DNA of 64,000 nucleotides from JAAYTD01 sp964472015 (GCA_964472015.1 CAYYIP010000001.1:145146-209145), one strand, 5' to 3'; positions 10,143 to 20,141 are shown, counted from the stretch's first letter. Notes: generated by a model from the sequence alone, not told the origin. A program made the numbers and translations.

Positions 10143-10823
10143 TTACTCTAAGTTATATTTATTATTATAATTGTCTATCTGTAATAAAAGCTCTTTTGTT
10201 ATACGTGTCGGCAATTCAGAGTTTGTTATTTCTCCAGAAATAGCTATCCCATCAACCCCTACTTTCATAATATTTTTTATATCTTGTATTTTTATACCAC
10301 CAATAGCTACAATAGGAACTTGAATATTTAATCGATTTAAATTATTCTTTATTTCTTTATACCCATCTATACCTAATATAGTATCCAAGTTAGATTTTGT
10401 TTTAGTAAATCTAAAAGGTCCTAAACCAATATAATCTGCACTTTGTTTGTATATATTAATAATATCTTTTAATGTATTAGCTGTTCCTCCAATTATAACA
10501 TTATTACCTAATATTTCTCTAGCTAAGATAATAGGACTATCATTTTTACCGAGATGTACTCCATCAGCACCAATTTCTTTACATATATCCACATAATCAT
10601 CAATAATAAAAACAGCATCATGTTGCTTACATAGAATTTTTAACTTAAACGCTATTTCTATTATTTTTGTTAAATCATTATTAATATTTTCTGTTTTATA
10701 ACGCAACTGTATCCATTTACATCCACCAAATAAAACCTTCTTTACAATTTCTATACAAGTAGATTCATCTTTATCATTTGTAATAAATTGTAATTTAAAT
10801 TTATTTAAATCTAACAAACTCAT
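10143..10823 (-). CDS. thiE: Thiamine phosphate synthase
   Basis: Joins the pyrimidine pyrophosphate and the thiazole phosphate to make thiamine phosphate in the cytoplasm. The 226-residue protein shows the ThiE TIM-barrel signatures: WIQLRYK near residue 37, FIIDDYVDICKEIGADGVHLGK, IIGGTANT, DYIGLGPFRFTKTK and VPIVAIGGI. It is the third gene of a thiS-tenI-thiE group on the minus strand, 40 bases after the second ThiE-fold gene. thiC, thiG, thiF, thiH and thiD are not in the window. Confidence 0.93.
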   Translation of the reverse strand: MSLLDLNKFKLQFITNDKDESTCIEIVKKVLFGGCKWIQLRYKTENINNDLTKIIEIAFKLKILCKQHDAVFIIDDYVDICKEIGADGVHLGKNDSPIILAREILGNNVIIGGTANTLKDIINIYKQSADYIGLGPFRFTKTKSNLDTILGIDGYKEIKNNLNRLNIQVPIVAIGGIKIQDIKNIMKVGVDGIAISGEITNSELPTRITKELLLQIDNYNNKYNLE

Positions 10824-10863
10824 TTTACTATAACTAATCTTTTATAAATAATTTTCTTATTGT

Positions 10864-11484
10864 TTATTCTAAACAAATAGAACGCATTTCAATAAATCTA
10901 TTTATTAAATTATCAATGTTAGCATCAATTTCAAATTCACTCCATAAAGCACCTAAAATAGCACATCCTTTAAATCCAATCTCTTTTAATATATTTATAT
11001 TATTTCTACTTACACCACCAAGAGCATAAACTTTGCTATTCAAAATACCAGACTTATACGCATCTTTCAATTCTTTATTACTAAAATTTGATTTATATCC
11101 GTTCTTAGATATACTATCAAAAATAGGACTAATAAACATATAATCAAAAATATCTAAATATTCCCTACATTCATCAAAACTATGAACAGAACAAGAAATA
11201 GTTTTATGTATATTCAATTTATTTTTTTTAGCATCCATTAAATTAGGTATATATTTCCCATGTCCTCCTCTAAGCCCAAAAATATCTATTAAATCAAAAT
11301 GACTATGTAACACAATTCTATTATAATAATTACTATCTATTTTCTCTATAAATTTTATAATATCAATACGATTTAAATTCTTTTTCCTTAAATGAAAAAT
11401 AGATAAACCTTGCTTAAAAAGCAAATCTAAAACTTCAAATTCATTTCTTAATAAGCTTGTAGACGATATAACAATTAAATTCAT
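10864..11484 (-). CDS. ThiE/TenI-like thiamine biosynthesis protein
   Basis: Second ThiE-fold protein (about 206 residues). It has FHLRKK instead of QLRxK, then HSHFDLIDIFGLRGGHG, ISCSVHSFDEC, YMFISPIFDSISKNGY and VYALGGV. The SPIFDSISKxGY pattern is the variant common in Bacteroidota next to a canonical ThiE. It may act as a thiazole tautomerase (TenI-like) or an auxiliary synthase; the sequence does not settle this. I use the ATG at 11484, which forms a TAATG overlap with the end of thiS. A TTG at 11496 is possible but would overlap thiS by 13 bases. Confidence 0.8.
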   Translation of the reverse strand: MNLIVISSTSLLRNEFEVLDLLFKQGLSIFHLRKKNLNRIDIIKFIEKIDSNYYNRIVLHSHFDLIDIFGLRGGHGKYIPNLMDAKKNKLNIHKTISCSVHSFDECREYLDIFDYMFISPIFDSISKNGYKSNFSNKELKDAYKSGILNSKVYALGGVSRNNINILKEIGFKGCAILGALWSEFEIDANIDNLINRFIEMRSICLE

Positions 11485-11687
11485 TACCCACCACAAGTTA
11501 ATCTGATGATAATAATTTGATCTTTATCCTTTAATAAAGTCTCACGCCATTTTTGTTTTTGAACTATAGTATTATTAAGTGAAACAACTATATTTTCTGG
11601 TAAATTATCTATTCTATTAATAGCTTGTTCTATATTTAATTCTGTCTCTTCAAAACAAAATTGCTTGTCGTTTATGTATATATTCAT
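11484..11687 (-). CDS. thiS: Sulfur carrier protein ThiS
   Basis: Ubiquitin-like sulfur carrier of thiazole synthesis. It is 67 residues with the required C-terminal Gly-Gly (ends LTCGG), which becomes adenylated and thiocarboxylated. VSLNNTIVQKQKWRETLLKDKDQIIII matches the ThiS beta-grasp core. It is the first gene of a thiS-tenI-thiE operon and its stop overlaps the next start. The 125 bases upstream show none of the conserved TPP-riboswitch segments. Confidence 0.93.
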   Translation of the reverse strand: MNIYINDKQFCFEETELNIEQAINRIDNLPENIVVSLNNTIVQKQKWRETLLKDKDQIIIIRLTCGG

Positions 11688-11812
11688 AAAATAGAAATAA
11701 ATTACGAAACCATGATATAATATTTAATTATATATTTTCAATATATAATGATTTTTTTACAATATGATTCTTATTCTTTGGTATCAAAATATAAACTTAT
11801 TTAAAAGAAAGA

Positions 11813-13795
11813 TTAATATTCTTGTAAAATTAAAATATTATAACTAGTACTTTTAGAACCATAAAAGATTACAGAATAATTTTTTCTTAAAGTCATCATT
11901 AAATCAGCAGCCTTAGATAAAAATTTACCATCTATTTGATTCTCAAAAAATAAAGCAAACTTTTTTTCACGTGTAAATGTTTCAACTTGCGACGCTGTTT
12001 TATAAGATATATTCTCTTGTAAAATATAATTATTAGTAGAATCAGACTTTACTCTTAATACAGGAACATCATAAGCTGCGTTTATATAACGTCTTTTATA
12101 ATCTTTATCCGTAGCACCAAGATACTTAGATTTTATAGCAAAGATATCAGTATTATCTTTTGTTCCCGATGCAATAACAATTACCCTATCACTCGCCGTT
12201 GCAGTAAAATTTATCTCTTTCCCATTAATAGTAATTGTAGTATTTCCAACAGGTACAAAAGTAGCCAACGAATTAGACATGTATAATTTAGCTTTAGATA
12301 ATAAATTATTGATTTCAATGCTCGACTGCTTAATATTATTAACAACATTAACAATTTGTACAAAAACAGACTGCTCTGCAAATTCAATAGGCTTTAACTC
12401 TTCATTTTCCTCTATTAAAGTAAGTTGTCCATCTCCATCTTTAAAATCAATAACTAATATATAACTCTTATTATTCTCTACAAAAACATTAGAACTAAAT
12501 AAATATTTTGCAGGTTCGGTAGATGTAAAAACAGATATAGGTAAAACCCCACCTTCAAAAGTCACACCATTTGAAACATTTCCCGCTGTTAGTGCTTTCG
12601 CAAGTACATTACCACTTTCATATCCATTTTCATTATTAGCCTCTCTTGCACCTATTGAAACATTAATACCACTCTTTTCATAATTACCATTTATAACTCT
12701 AATTATTGCTTTATTTGAAACATTATTTATAGCTATTCTATTAGGTGCAACAAGAACTAATTTGTTTCCTGCTTTTCCTTTTGCATCTAACGCTATCGCT
12801 GTATACTTATTAAAAACTTCAAAAGGATATTTAACAGTATCAGTACAAACCGCATTAGCAATAAGTTGAATTTTATCTCTGTCTCTATTATTACAAGTTG
12901 ATATTTTATGATATTTATCAATAAAATTAGGATTAAGATTTGATACTATTTCACCGCCTGGAATATTATTTATAGTAATATCAGTAGATGATAAATTAAT
13001 TACTCTTATATACGCATCACGTTCTGTGATTACTTGAGGATGTAAAAGAATATTAGGTTCGTCTGAAAGCTCATCAACAAAAAATACTTCATCTTTTTTA
13101 TTTATTATAATAACATATTGCTTGCTCCCCTTTAATTCTAGTTGATAAACTCCAAGCAATGTCGTATCATTTGATGTATTTTTTAGAATCGAAAAAGTAC
13201 GCGTTCCTTTGTATATATTTCTTATACCACTTGATTTCTTATATTGTAATTGACTAATAATAGCAGAATCATTCGGACACCCTAATAATAATGTATATGT
13301 ACATGAAGTATCATTATTAGCATTAAACATTTTTAAATAACATTCGTTTGTATCATACGGCGCAACCGAAGTAGTTTGTATCTTTACTATTGTGTCAACA
13401 ACTTTATAATTAGGTGATCCTAAAGGAGACGGTAAAGCCATTATAATATATCTAGTGTTCCTTGCAAATTTATGCTTTAATTCACCCGTGTTAAATTCAA
13501 CAACACCATTATTCAATACTTCAATATATACAGAATCAGAAGGAGGATTACTAAAATTAGAAATTGTATTATATGCAATATTACTAAAACTTGTTGTTTT
13601 ATCTAAAACTAATGTTCTAGGTTTCTCATCACCTGCAAAATTTAAAAAACGAACATTAACTGTTTCAAATATCATTGCAGGATTAACCAAATTATTATTC
13701 TCTTTTGCACATGATGAAAATAATAATAAAAGTAAATTTAAATATATAAACCAATAAATAGACTTATTCTTTGAACTTATATTAAAATCACTCAT
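11813..13795 (-). CDS. DUF4397 lipoprotein
   Basis: About 660 residues; an exported lipoprotein with lipobox LLFSSC (C29 from the chosen ATG). The body carries repeated DUF4397-type beta-sandwich units: VNVRFLNFA, YLKMFNANND, AYIRVINLSSTDI, AIIRVINGNYEKSGINVSI and VFVQIVNVVNN each start a unit of about 100 residues. Such proteins are common on FCB-group cell surfaces; their ligand is not known. I use the ATG at 13795; a TTG two codons upstream is also in frame. A TATTTTTG promoter-like element lies 46 bases upstream. It is not clearly linked to its neighbours (gaps of 125 and 217 bases). Confidence 0.8.
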   Translation of the reverse strand: MSDFNISSKNKSIYWFIYLNLLLLLFSSCAKENNNLVNPAMIFETVNVRFLNFAGDEKPRTLVLDKTTSFSNIAYNTISNFSNPPSDSVYIEVLNNGVVEFNTGELKHKFARNTRYIIMALPSPLGSPNYKVVDTIVKIQTTSVAPYDTNECYLKMFNANNDTSCTYTLLLGCPNDSAIISQLQYKKSSGIRNIYKGTRTFSILKNTSNDTTLLGVYQLELKGSKQYVIIINKKDEVFFVDELSDEPNILLHPQVITERDAYIRVINLSSTDITINNIPGGEIVSNLNPNFIDKYHKISTCNNRDRDKIQLIANAVCTDTVKYPFEVFNKYTAIALDAKGKAGNKLVLVAPNRIAINNVSNKAIIRVINGNYEKSGINVSIGAREANNENGYESGNVLAKALTAGNVSNGVTFEGGVLPISVFTSTEPAKYLFSSNVFVENNKSYILVIDFKDGDGQLTLIEENEELKPIEFAEQSVFVQIVNVVNNIKQSSIEINNLLSKAKLYMSNSLATFVPVGNTTITINGKEINFTATASDRVIVIASGTKDNTDIFAIKSKYLGATDKDYKRRYINAAYDVPVLRVKSDSTNNYILQENISYKTASQVETFTREKKFALFFENQIDGKFLSKAADLMMTLRKNYSVIFYGSKSTSYNILILQEY

Positions 13796-13840
13796 AAACA
13801 AAATAATTTATATTATATATTATTTTATAATTCTATAATA

Positions 13841-13848
13841 CAAAAATA
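13841..13848 (-). promoter_or_regulatory. TAnnTTTG -7-like element upstream of DUF4397 gene
   Basis: Reads TATTTTTG on the minus strand, matching the Bacteroidota -7 consensus TAnnTTTG. I see no TTTG at the expected -33 spacing, so only half of the promoter is supported. Confidence 0.4.
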
Positions 13849-14012
13849 CAAAAAAAAAATTAAAAATAAGTCTATATTGTTATAGCAACAAATAAATATA
13901 TAATAACTTTTAAATAAAATATTTTACTAATTTTTAAACACATTATTAACTATTATCAAAATATTAAGCCTTAAATATTTATTAATCTTAAATAAAATAT
14001 TTAAATAAATAA

Positions 14013-15050
14013 TTAACTTTCAACTTTAAAAAATAATTGATAATAATCCATTCCTGTCATCTCATCCTTCCCCCTTATTAAATTTTCAGTATCTTTATGA
14101 AGTATTATATCAAATCTATCATCAAGTTTTATAACAGACTTAAAATCTTTAATCTTATTTTTTACTGCCGATTTGTCTATTTCAAAATTTATAACTTCTT
14201 CTAATTGATTATGTTCCATATAATACTCTTTATAATCATTAAATTTTTCTATAACTTCTTCACTCTCTAACACTTCATTACTATAATCTTCAAGAATAAA
14301 ATTATCATTTGAAAGACAATAATCTACTGTCTTATTTAATAAATCGATCTGTGAAACTTTTGCAATATCAAAATTTGCTGGTAACTGTTCAAATACAAAA
14401 TTACCAATACAATCCAAAGTTGATTTTGTAAAATAATAATTATCTTTATAAGGTTTTAAATTTAAAAAATCTTCAAGCCAATATCCAACGTCATCTTTTG
14501 TTATTTTTTTATCTACAATAGAAACAATATAACCATTGTCCTCTTCTTCATTAAATATAATACACCCTTTTGTTAACTTATTAATATTAACACCACGTTC
14601 TGTTTCAACTTCAAAACGCTCATTTGATGGATTTATTTTTATAATTGTATCAATAGTCTCGGTTTTGAAAATTCCTATACCGTTAGTCATATTATCATTT
14701 ACAATACATCCATTAAATAATACTATAAACAAATGGCCACCAACTATCTTAGGATTACGTACTATATGAAATAAATTATTTGCAATTTTTTTCGATTCAT
14801 TCACAAAAGACGAATAATCTCTAAATATAGTTCTAACAGCTTGATATATTTCATTGATCTCTATATTATCAAATGTATAATATTCATTTGATTTTAAAAA
14901 TGGTTTAATAAAATGTTGTAATAAACTACTCTCTAATTCACTTCCCATAATAATAGTAGAATTAGACAATAGAATAGAATCACCTTTTAATTTATTACCT
15001 ACAGTATGAATAATAATATTCTCTATTCCAACTTCTGAATAAAATACCAT
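14013..15050 (-). CDS. Nucleoid-associated protein, NdpA/YejK family
   Basis: 345-residue cytoplasmic protein resembling the 37-kDa nucleoid-associated family. Recognisable segments are LLQHFIKPFLKSNEYYTFD, EIYQAVRTIFRDYSSF, GGHLFIVLFNGCIV and NGIGIFKTETIDTIIKI. The start at 15050 gives the expected N-terminal strand. It begins 40 bases after the AddB-like nuclease and shares its strand, so the two are probably cotranscribed. Its precise DNA-associated role is unknown. Confidence 0.75.
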   Translation of the reverse strand: MVFYSEVGIENIIIHTVGNKLKGDSILLSNSTIIMGSELESSLLQHFIKPFLKSNEYYTFDNIEINEIYQAVRTIFRDYSSFVNESKKIANNLFHIVRNPKIVGGHLFIVLFNGCIVNDNMTNGIGIFKTETIDTIIKINPSNERFEVETERGVNINKLTKGCIIFNEEEDNGYIVSIVDKKITKDDVGYWLEDFLNLKPYKDNYYFTKSTLDCIGNFVFEQLPANFDIAKVSQIDLLNKTVDYCLSNDNFILEDYSNEVLESEEVIEKFNDYKEYYMEHNQLEEVINFEIDKSAVKNKIKDFKSVIKLDDRFDIILHKDTENLIRGKDEMTGMDYYQLFFKVES

Positions 15051-15090
15051 ATTATCTTTATTTTTATAAATGTTATTATATTAAATTATG

Positions 15091-18000
15091 TTATATATTT
15101 CGTCTACAAACAGAAGAATAATTACAAAACCTACAATCATCTTTTTTAGGGTCGCTCGCTAATTTTAAATTATCAAAACCACATCCTTCTATTGTATTTT
15201 TAATGTCTATTGCCTTTTTTAATGCTTCTTCTAATACTTCGTTTTTTAATACTTCGTTATAGTATTTTTCTGTTTCTTTTAAAGCATAATATACTCCACT
15301 AGCTTCATCTGATATTTCTTTTCCCTTATCTTTTAATTCCTTTTTAATAATTTCTTTTATAGCTAAAAAATATATAGGTAGTTGTAAAGACTTAATTTCT
15401 TTTATTTCTTTTACAGACGGAAGCTTTCCTGTTTTATAATCAGCAACTCTAATTTTTATTTTATTATCAGTTTCAGCTATTTCTACTCTATCAATTTTAC
15501 CTTTAATTTTTATTGTATTTTCAGGATTATCATCTAATTTTAATTTTTCTTGTATTTGTTTTTCAAAGAAAATAGAATTATAATTTTTTCCCTCGTTTTT
15601 TTTATATTTTAATTCTCTACCAAACCATTTATCAAGTTTTCCACCTTTACACAAAACTTTTGATTTAGTAAAATTAATAATATTGTTTTTATAATCAGTA
15701 TTATTATCTAAAATGTTTTCTGCTTCATCTTTTAACTCCTTCTTTAATGCATCTTTATCAAATTCATCATTATTAATATCAAATGTATCAAAACCATTAA
15801 ATTGTTTCTTATACTTTTTTTTACAGTTTTCATAAAATTTTTCTAATATTTTATGATATATATTACCTATTTCTAAACTACTAAAATCTTCATCTACCTC
15901 TTCTATATCTTTTCCTATTTTTAATACATATTCTAGAAAATAACTAAAAGGACATTTCATATAAGCTTCTAACTCCGTTACAGAATAAGACTTATTATCA
16001 CTTTTTTCATCATTTTTATTTTCTTTATGTGTTTGTATTATATCATTCTTTTGAGTTTTCGTTTCATTATATTCTAAATTATTTTTATCAAATATCTTAT
16101 TATCTTTCAAAATCATCTCATAATCAAAAATATCATAATTTATCCATTCAAATTCTTTTTCATTTTCAGACATATCCTTTTTCTTTTCAGATATATCCTT
16201 TTTCTTTTCAGATATATCCTTTTTTTTCTTTTCAGATATATCTTTCGGTAATATATCTAATAGCTCATTTATAAATGAAGATCTAGAATTATTCCCATAT
16301 TCAGTAGATTTTGGAGAAAAGAAATATATCTTTTTTTCATCAGAAACATTATCTACTAAAAATTGAATAAATTTCATTTTTTCATTATTCTCATGAATTT
16401 CTTTACTGTGTAATAACTCTTTTCCTAAAAATTTATCCATTTTAAATTTTTCTGGAAAATCACCTTCTACAATTCCACATAAAATCAGTACCTTAAAACT
16501 AATTCCACGTATTTGATCTATAGATGTAACATTTATAAAATCACCACCTTTTTTATAAATATTATATTTCTCAGATGCAACAAGAACTTTTAACATTTCA
16601 ATAAAATAACTAATCTCATACTTATAGGCCTTATCTTTATTATTATTTATTGCATCAAAAGCTTTTCTAAAACTTTCTAAAGTATTTTCAAATTTTTCTA
16701 ACGCTTTAATACTTTTTTCAATTTCTTCTTTTAATTGAAATTCATTAATACTTATAACTTTATTTGTATTTTTTTCATATTTATATAAAGATTCTTCTAA
16801 TATATTTTTAATATTAAATTTTTTTATAATACTATCAATAATATCTTTAAAAGATTCAATCGATAATTTCTTATTTCTTATTTCATCTTTTATTTCATCT
16901 TTTATACCTTCTTCAAAAAATTTTTTTATAATATCTAAAGAACTTTTTATAATATCTAAAGATTTTATAATATCTAAAGATTTTATAATATCTAAATCTT
17001 TTATAATATCTAAAGATTTTTTTCTCCAAACCTTTTCTTCTATTTCTTTTTCTTTTTCTTTTTTAATAATTTCTAATCTATTTTTTAAAACTTCAATACT
17101 ACTATAAAAATCTTCCGTATACTTTATTTCAGTAATCTTATATTCAGAAATAATATATAATAATTTATTTAAAAATTTATTTAAATTATATATATTAATT
17201 ACATCGTCTGTTTCTTCTTTAATTTTATCAATATCGTTAGAATCAATATTTATATTAATACTATTTATAAAAGAAATAGCATCTATAAGTCTATAAATAT
17301 TTTTATAACATAACCCACTTGAATAAATTTCTAGTATACTAAAAATAAAATTTACAACAAATGATGTCGATAATGTAAATCTATCAGATATATTAACTAA
17401 TAAATTAGCTTCACTAAAATATTCTCTTATCAAAAACGAATATTTTTTAGGTGTTCTTGAACAAACACAAATATCACTTGAATTAATATTTTTATTATTT
17501 ATTAAATAATTTATTAACTTAGCAATATATTCTACTTCATTAACAATATCATCTGCTTCATATATTTCTATTCTTTCACCAATTCTTTCACCAATTCTTT
17601 TATCAATATCTGTGTTTTTTTCTTTTTCATCACTAAATAAATTTTTACAAATATAATTTATTTCTTCATTTTCATTATATTCAACTAAGTTAAATTTATT
17701 ATCTATAAATACATTATACCAATTTCTAACTAATTTATTAACACTCTCCGAAACAGTAAAACTATTAACCTCTGGATAACTTAAATTAATACATAAAGGA
17801 ATATCATTATTAGCAAATATAGATAAAAAGTTTGCTTCCGGCACTCTAAACTCAAAAAATCCATATATTAATATATATTCAACATTATCATATATCTTAA
17901 AATTGTTATAACAATTATTCAAAATATTTGGATCGCATTCTTTATTAATTTTATTAAATTCATCTATTATTCTATAATTAATACCTTCTGCATCTATATA

Positions 18001-18597
18001 TTTTTCTCCTAAAATATTTTCATATTCTTTATATATTTTAAATATATCATTAAACCGTTTCTCTTCATAAGTTATAATATCATCACTATCATAATTATCA
18101 TTATTTTCTATATCACAAGCTCTTATACCATCCTCTTTTAAGCCCAATATAATAGACGATATTTTATCTAACATTTGAATTGATATATAATTAGAATTAT
18201 CATCTTTTTTATAATATTCAAATCCCTGCTCTTTATTTATTTTATTTATTGCTTTTTGCATAAATAAAATCGACATAGCTCTATCTATATAATTAATATT
18301 TTCTTTTCTATCCAATATCTTATCTAATACTTTTTTAGAAAATTCTTCTAATGTATAAAATTTTAACTCAGAAACAGTACAAGCCTTTTCAGTATTTTTA
18401 AAACGCTCATACTTTCTAATAAAAAATTTATTTCTCACTTCTTGAACATATTTTTTAGTAGGAAGAATTAAAATAGCTTTCTCATCATCTTCCTTTTCTA
18501 TAAGATATTCTATAAAACTATCAATATCTATTGGGAATTCCTTCCCTTCATTTTCTTTGTATTTTTTAAAAGAATTATTATAAATATATTGTAACAT
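15091..18597 (-). CDS. AddB/RecB-like PD-(D/E)XK nuclease family protein
   Basis: 1168-residue double-strand-break-repair-type nuclease. The N-terminus resembles the AddB helicase-like region (AILILPTKKYVQEVRNKF, residues ~41-58). The C-terminus holds a RecB-like nuclease: YMKCPFSYFLEYVLKI, KIDRVEIAE, RVADYKTGKLP, QLPIYFLA and a final CRFCNYSSVC. C1155, C1158 and C1163 plus the upstream YMKC cysteine fit an AddB-type iron-sulfur cluster. The middle is extremely rich in Lys, Ile, Glu and Asn and contains short in-frame repeats (DISEKKK, SLDIIK, ERIG). No AddA/UvrD-like partner lies nearby. It sits between ogg2 and the NdpA-like gene. Confidence 0.8.
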   Translation of the reverse strand: MLQYIYNNSFKKYKENEGKEFPIDIDSFIEYLIEKEDDEKAILILPTKKYVQEVRNKFFIRKYERFKNTEKACTVSELKFYTLEEFSKKVLDKILDRKENINYIDRAMSILFMQKAINKINKEQGFEYYKKDDNSNYISIQMLDKISSIILGLKEDGIRACDIENNDNYDSDDIITYEEKRFNDIFKIYKEYENILGEKYIDAEGINYRIIDEFNKINKECDPNILNNCYNNFKIYDNVEYILIYGFFEFRVPEANFLSIFANNDIPLCINLSYPEVNSFTVSESVNKLVRNWYNVFIDNKFNLVEYNENEEINYICKNLFSDEKEKNTDIDKRIGERIGERIEIYEADDIVNEVEYIAKLINYLINNKNINSSDICVCSRTPKKYSFLIREYFSEANLLVNISDRFTLSTSFVVNFIFSILEIYSSGLCYKNIYRLIDAISFINSININIDSNDIDKIKEETDDVINIYNLNKFLNKLLYIISEYKITEIKYTEDFYSSIEVLKNRLEIIKKEKEKEIEEKVWRKKSLDIIKDLDIIKSLDIIKSLDIIKSSLDIIKKFFEEGIKDEIKDEIRNKKLSIESFKDIIDSIIKKFNIKNILEESLYKYEKNTNKVISINEFQLKEEIEKSIKALEKFENTLESFRKAFDAINNNKDKAYKYEISYFIEMLKVLVASEKYNIYKKGGDFINVTSIDQIRGISFKVLILCGIVEGDFPEKFKMDKFLGKELLHSKEIHENNEKMKFIQFLVDNVSDEKKIYFFSPKSTEYGNNSRSSFINELLDILPKDISEKKKKDISEKKKDISEKKKDMSENEKEFEWINYDIFDYEMILKDNKIFDKNNLEYNETKTQKNDIIQTHKENKNDEKSDNKSYSVTELEAYMKCPFSYFLEYVLKIGKDIEEVDEDFSSLEIGNIYHKILEKFYENCKKKYKKQFNGFDTFDINNDEFDKDALKKELKDEAENILDNNTDYKNNIINFTKSKVLCKGGKLDKWFGRELKYKKNEGKNYNSIFFEKQIQEKLKLDDNPENTIKIKGKIDRVEIAETDNKIKIRVADYKTGKLPSVKEIKEIKSLQLPIYFLAIKEIIKKELKDKGKEISDEASGVYYALKETEKYYNEVLKNEVLEEALKKAIDIKNTIEGCGFDNLKLASDPKKDDCRFCNYSSVCRRNI
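16163..16246 (-). repeat. In-frame 21-24 nt tandem repeat, about four copies
   Basis: Copies at 16163-16183, 16184-16204, 16205-16228 (three extra T, in frame) and 16229-16246, encoding DISEKKK-type heptapeptides in the AddB-like protein. All length changes are multiples of three. Confidence 0.85.
16924..17016 (-). repeat. In-frame 18 nt tandem repeat, five copies
   Basis: Copies at 16924-16941, 16945-16962, 16963-16980, 16981-16998 and 16999-17016; the fourth has two changed bases and three bases separate the first two. They encode a repeated SLDIIK hexapeptide. Confidence 0.9.
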
Positions 18598-18640
18598 AAA
18601 TCATAATATTAATAATTAATAAAAAATATAGTATAAATAT

Positions 18641-19303
18641 TTATTTCAAAACTTCACCTGTATCATAAGCGAAAAATACAAAATCCATAACATCAATAGA
18701 AATATTTATACGTAAACAAAATTCAAGGAATTTCCTTTCAATAAATAAATAATTTTTTTCAGTATTAGGAAGTATTTTCGTATCAATAACATTACATATT
18801 TGTAAATGTTTCATAATATGCCTATCAATAATAGCAAGATTTTTATATCCAATATTTCTTAAAAAATGAGAAGATTCTTTAAAACTTACACCTTTAAAAT
18901 TTTCACTTATCTTTTTCCTTTTTTCTATAACAGATATATCCTCGCCTAAAATCTTATATAATTCATCATAAAAGTCAATAGCTTTTAATAAACGCTCAGA
19001 TTTAACATTATGAAACCTTATATAATGTTCTCGGTTATTTAATATATCAACTGGATTAAATTTATTTTTATAAAAATCCCTCTTCTCTAATTCATTTTGT
19101 ACCAACATAGCTTTTTTTGCACTAGATTGAGGAGTCAAAATACAAAAACAAAATTCATAAAAATATTTATCTTTATTGATATTTTTAAGATCCTTTAATC
19201 GTTCAAACTCTTGTAGTCTTTCAATAATTTGTTTTTCAAATCTTATATAAGTTTCTAGTAAATATTCCGGTATATCTATATTTTTTTGTGTATTCATAAT
19301 CAT
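18641..19303 (-). CDS. N-glycosylase/DNA lyase, Ogg2-type (8-oxoguanine repair)
   Basis: 220-residue helix-hairpin-helix DNA glycosylase of the archaeal-type Ogg2 family, which removes 8-oxoguanine and nicks the abasic site. Visible features are FCFCILTPQSSA near residue 51, the hairpin GVSFKESSHFLRNIGY with the probable catalytic lysine (FKES), and the aspartate of AIIDRHIMKHL. It starts at the ATG at 19303; an ATG two codons later is equally possible. It lies 25 bases downstream of the metal transporter permease and 43 bases upstream of the AddB-like gene, so the group may be one transcript. Confidence 0.85.
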   Translation of the reverse strand: MIMNTQKNIDIPEYLLETYIRFEKQIIERLQEFERLKDLKNINKDKYFYEFCFCILTPQSSAKKAMLVQNELEKRDFYKNKFNPVDILNNREHYIRFHNVKSERLLKAIDFYDELYKILGEDISVIEKRKKISENFKGVSFKESSHFLRNIGYKNLAIIDRHIMKHLQICNVIDTKILPNTEKNYLFIERKFLEFCLRINISIDVMDFVFFAYDTGEVLK

Positions 19304-19328
19304 AAATATAAGTAATATATAATTACTT

Positions 19329-20141
19329 TTAGTTGTTTAATTTAACTCTATTGTATATATAACTAATAATAAATATACAAACTTGTAATAAAATAATAGT
19401 AGCCCCACTTGGCAAATCTATTAAAAAAGATATATATAGTCCCAAAATACTACTTAAGACACCTAATATAATAGAAATAATTGTCAACTGTAAAAAAGTT
19501 TTTGAAAATAATATAGCAATAGAACTTGGCAAAATAAGAAAAGCCGAAATAAGAACAATACCAACTAATTTTATAGCAGTTATAATAAATATAGCTAGTA
19601 AAATTGATAATAAATAATCTAATTTTACAACATTAATTCCGTCTGCAATGGCAAGGTCTCTATCAAATGTAGAATATGCTAACCTTTCCCAGTATATTAT
19701 AATAATTGATACTATTATAACTGTTATAATACTTAAATAAATAACATCTAATCTTGATATAGCTAATATAGAACCAAATAAAAAAGAATATGCATCTGCA
19801 ACATATCCTGTTTTTAAAGATATAAATACAATACCAAGTGCTATTGAAGCAGAAGAAATAATCCCTATAGATGAATCAATTTCTAATTTTGTTTTTTCTT
19901 TTATTAAAAACATTAAAATTGATATAATTATAACAAAAGGTACTGCTATAAACATAGGTTCTATTCCAAGTAGTATACCTAACCCAATTCCTCCTAAAGC
20001 AGAATGAGATAATCCATTTCCTAAAAAACTCATTTTTTTCTGTACAACAAATACTCCAAGCATACCACTCAATATTCCAACCAATATACCCGTTATTAAC
20101 GCCATTCGCATAAAATCATATCGTAAAAATTCATTTATCAT
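19329..20141 (-). CDS. Metal ABC transporter permease (ZnuB/MntB family)
   Basis: 270-residue polytopic inner-membrane permease of the ABC-3 family that imports zinc, manganese or iron. Typical segments are GMLGVFVVQKKMSFLGNGLSHSALGG at the N-terminus, GTILF-like SYSFLFGSIL, and KLVGIVLISAFLILPSSIA near the C-terminus. Its ATG overlaps the end of the ATPase gene by 11 bases, so the two are translationally coupled. No substrate-binding protein gene is next to them. The metal cannot be told from sequence alone. Confidence 0.9.
   Translation of the reverse strand: MINEFLRYDFMRMALITGILVGILSGMLGVFVVQKKMSFLGNGLSHSALGGIGLGILLGIEPMFIAVPFVIIISILMFLIKEKTKLEIDSSIGIISSASIALGIVFISLKTGYVADAYSFLFGSILAISRLDVIYLSIITVIIVSIIIIYWERLAYSTFDRDLAIADGINVVKLDYLLSILLAIFIITAIKLVGIVLISAFLILPSSIAILFSKTFLQLTIISIILGVLSSILGLYISFLIDLPSGATIILLQVCIFIISYIYNRVKLNN

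Noticed and set aside
11688..11812. TPP riboswitch before thiS
   Set aside because: The conserved CTGAGA and ACCTGA-type segments are absent on the coding strand.
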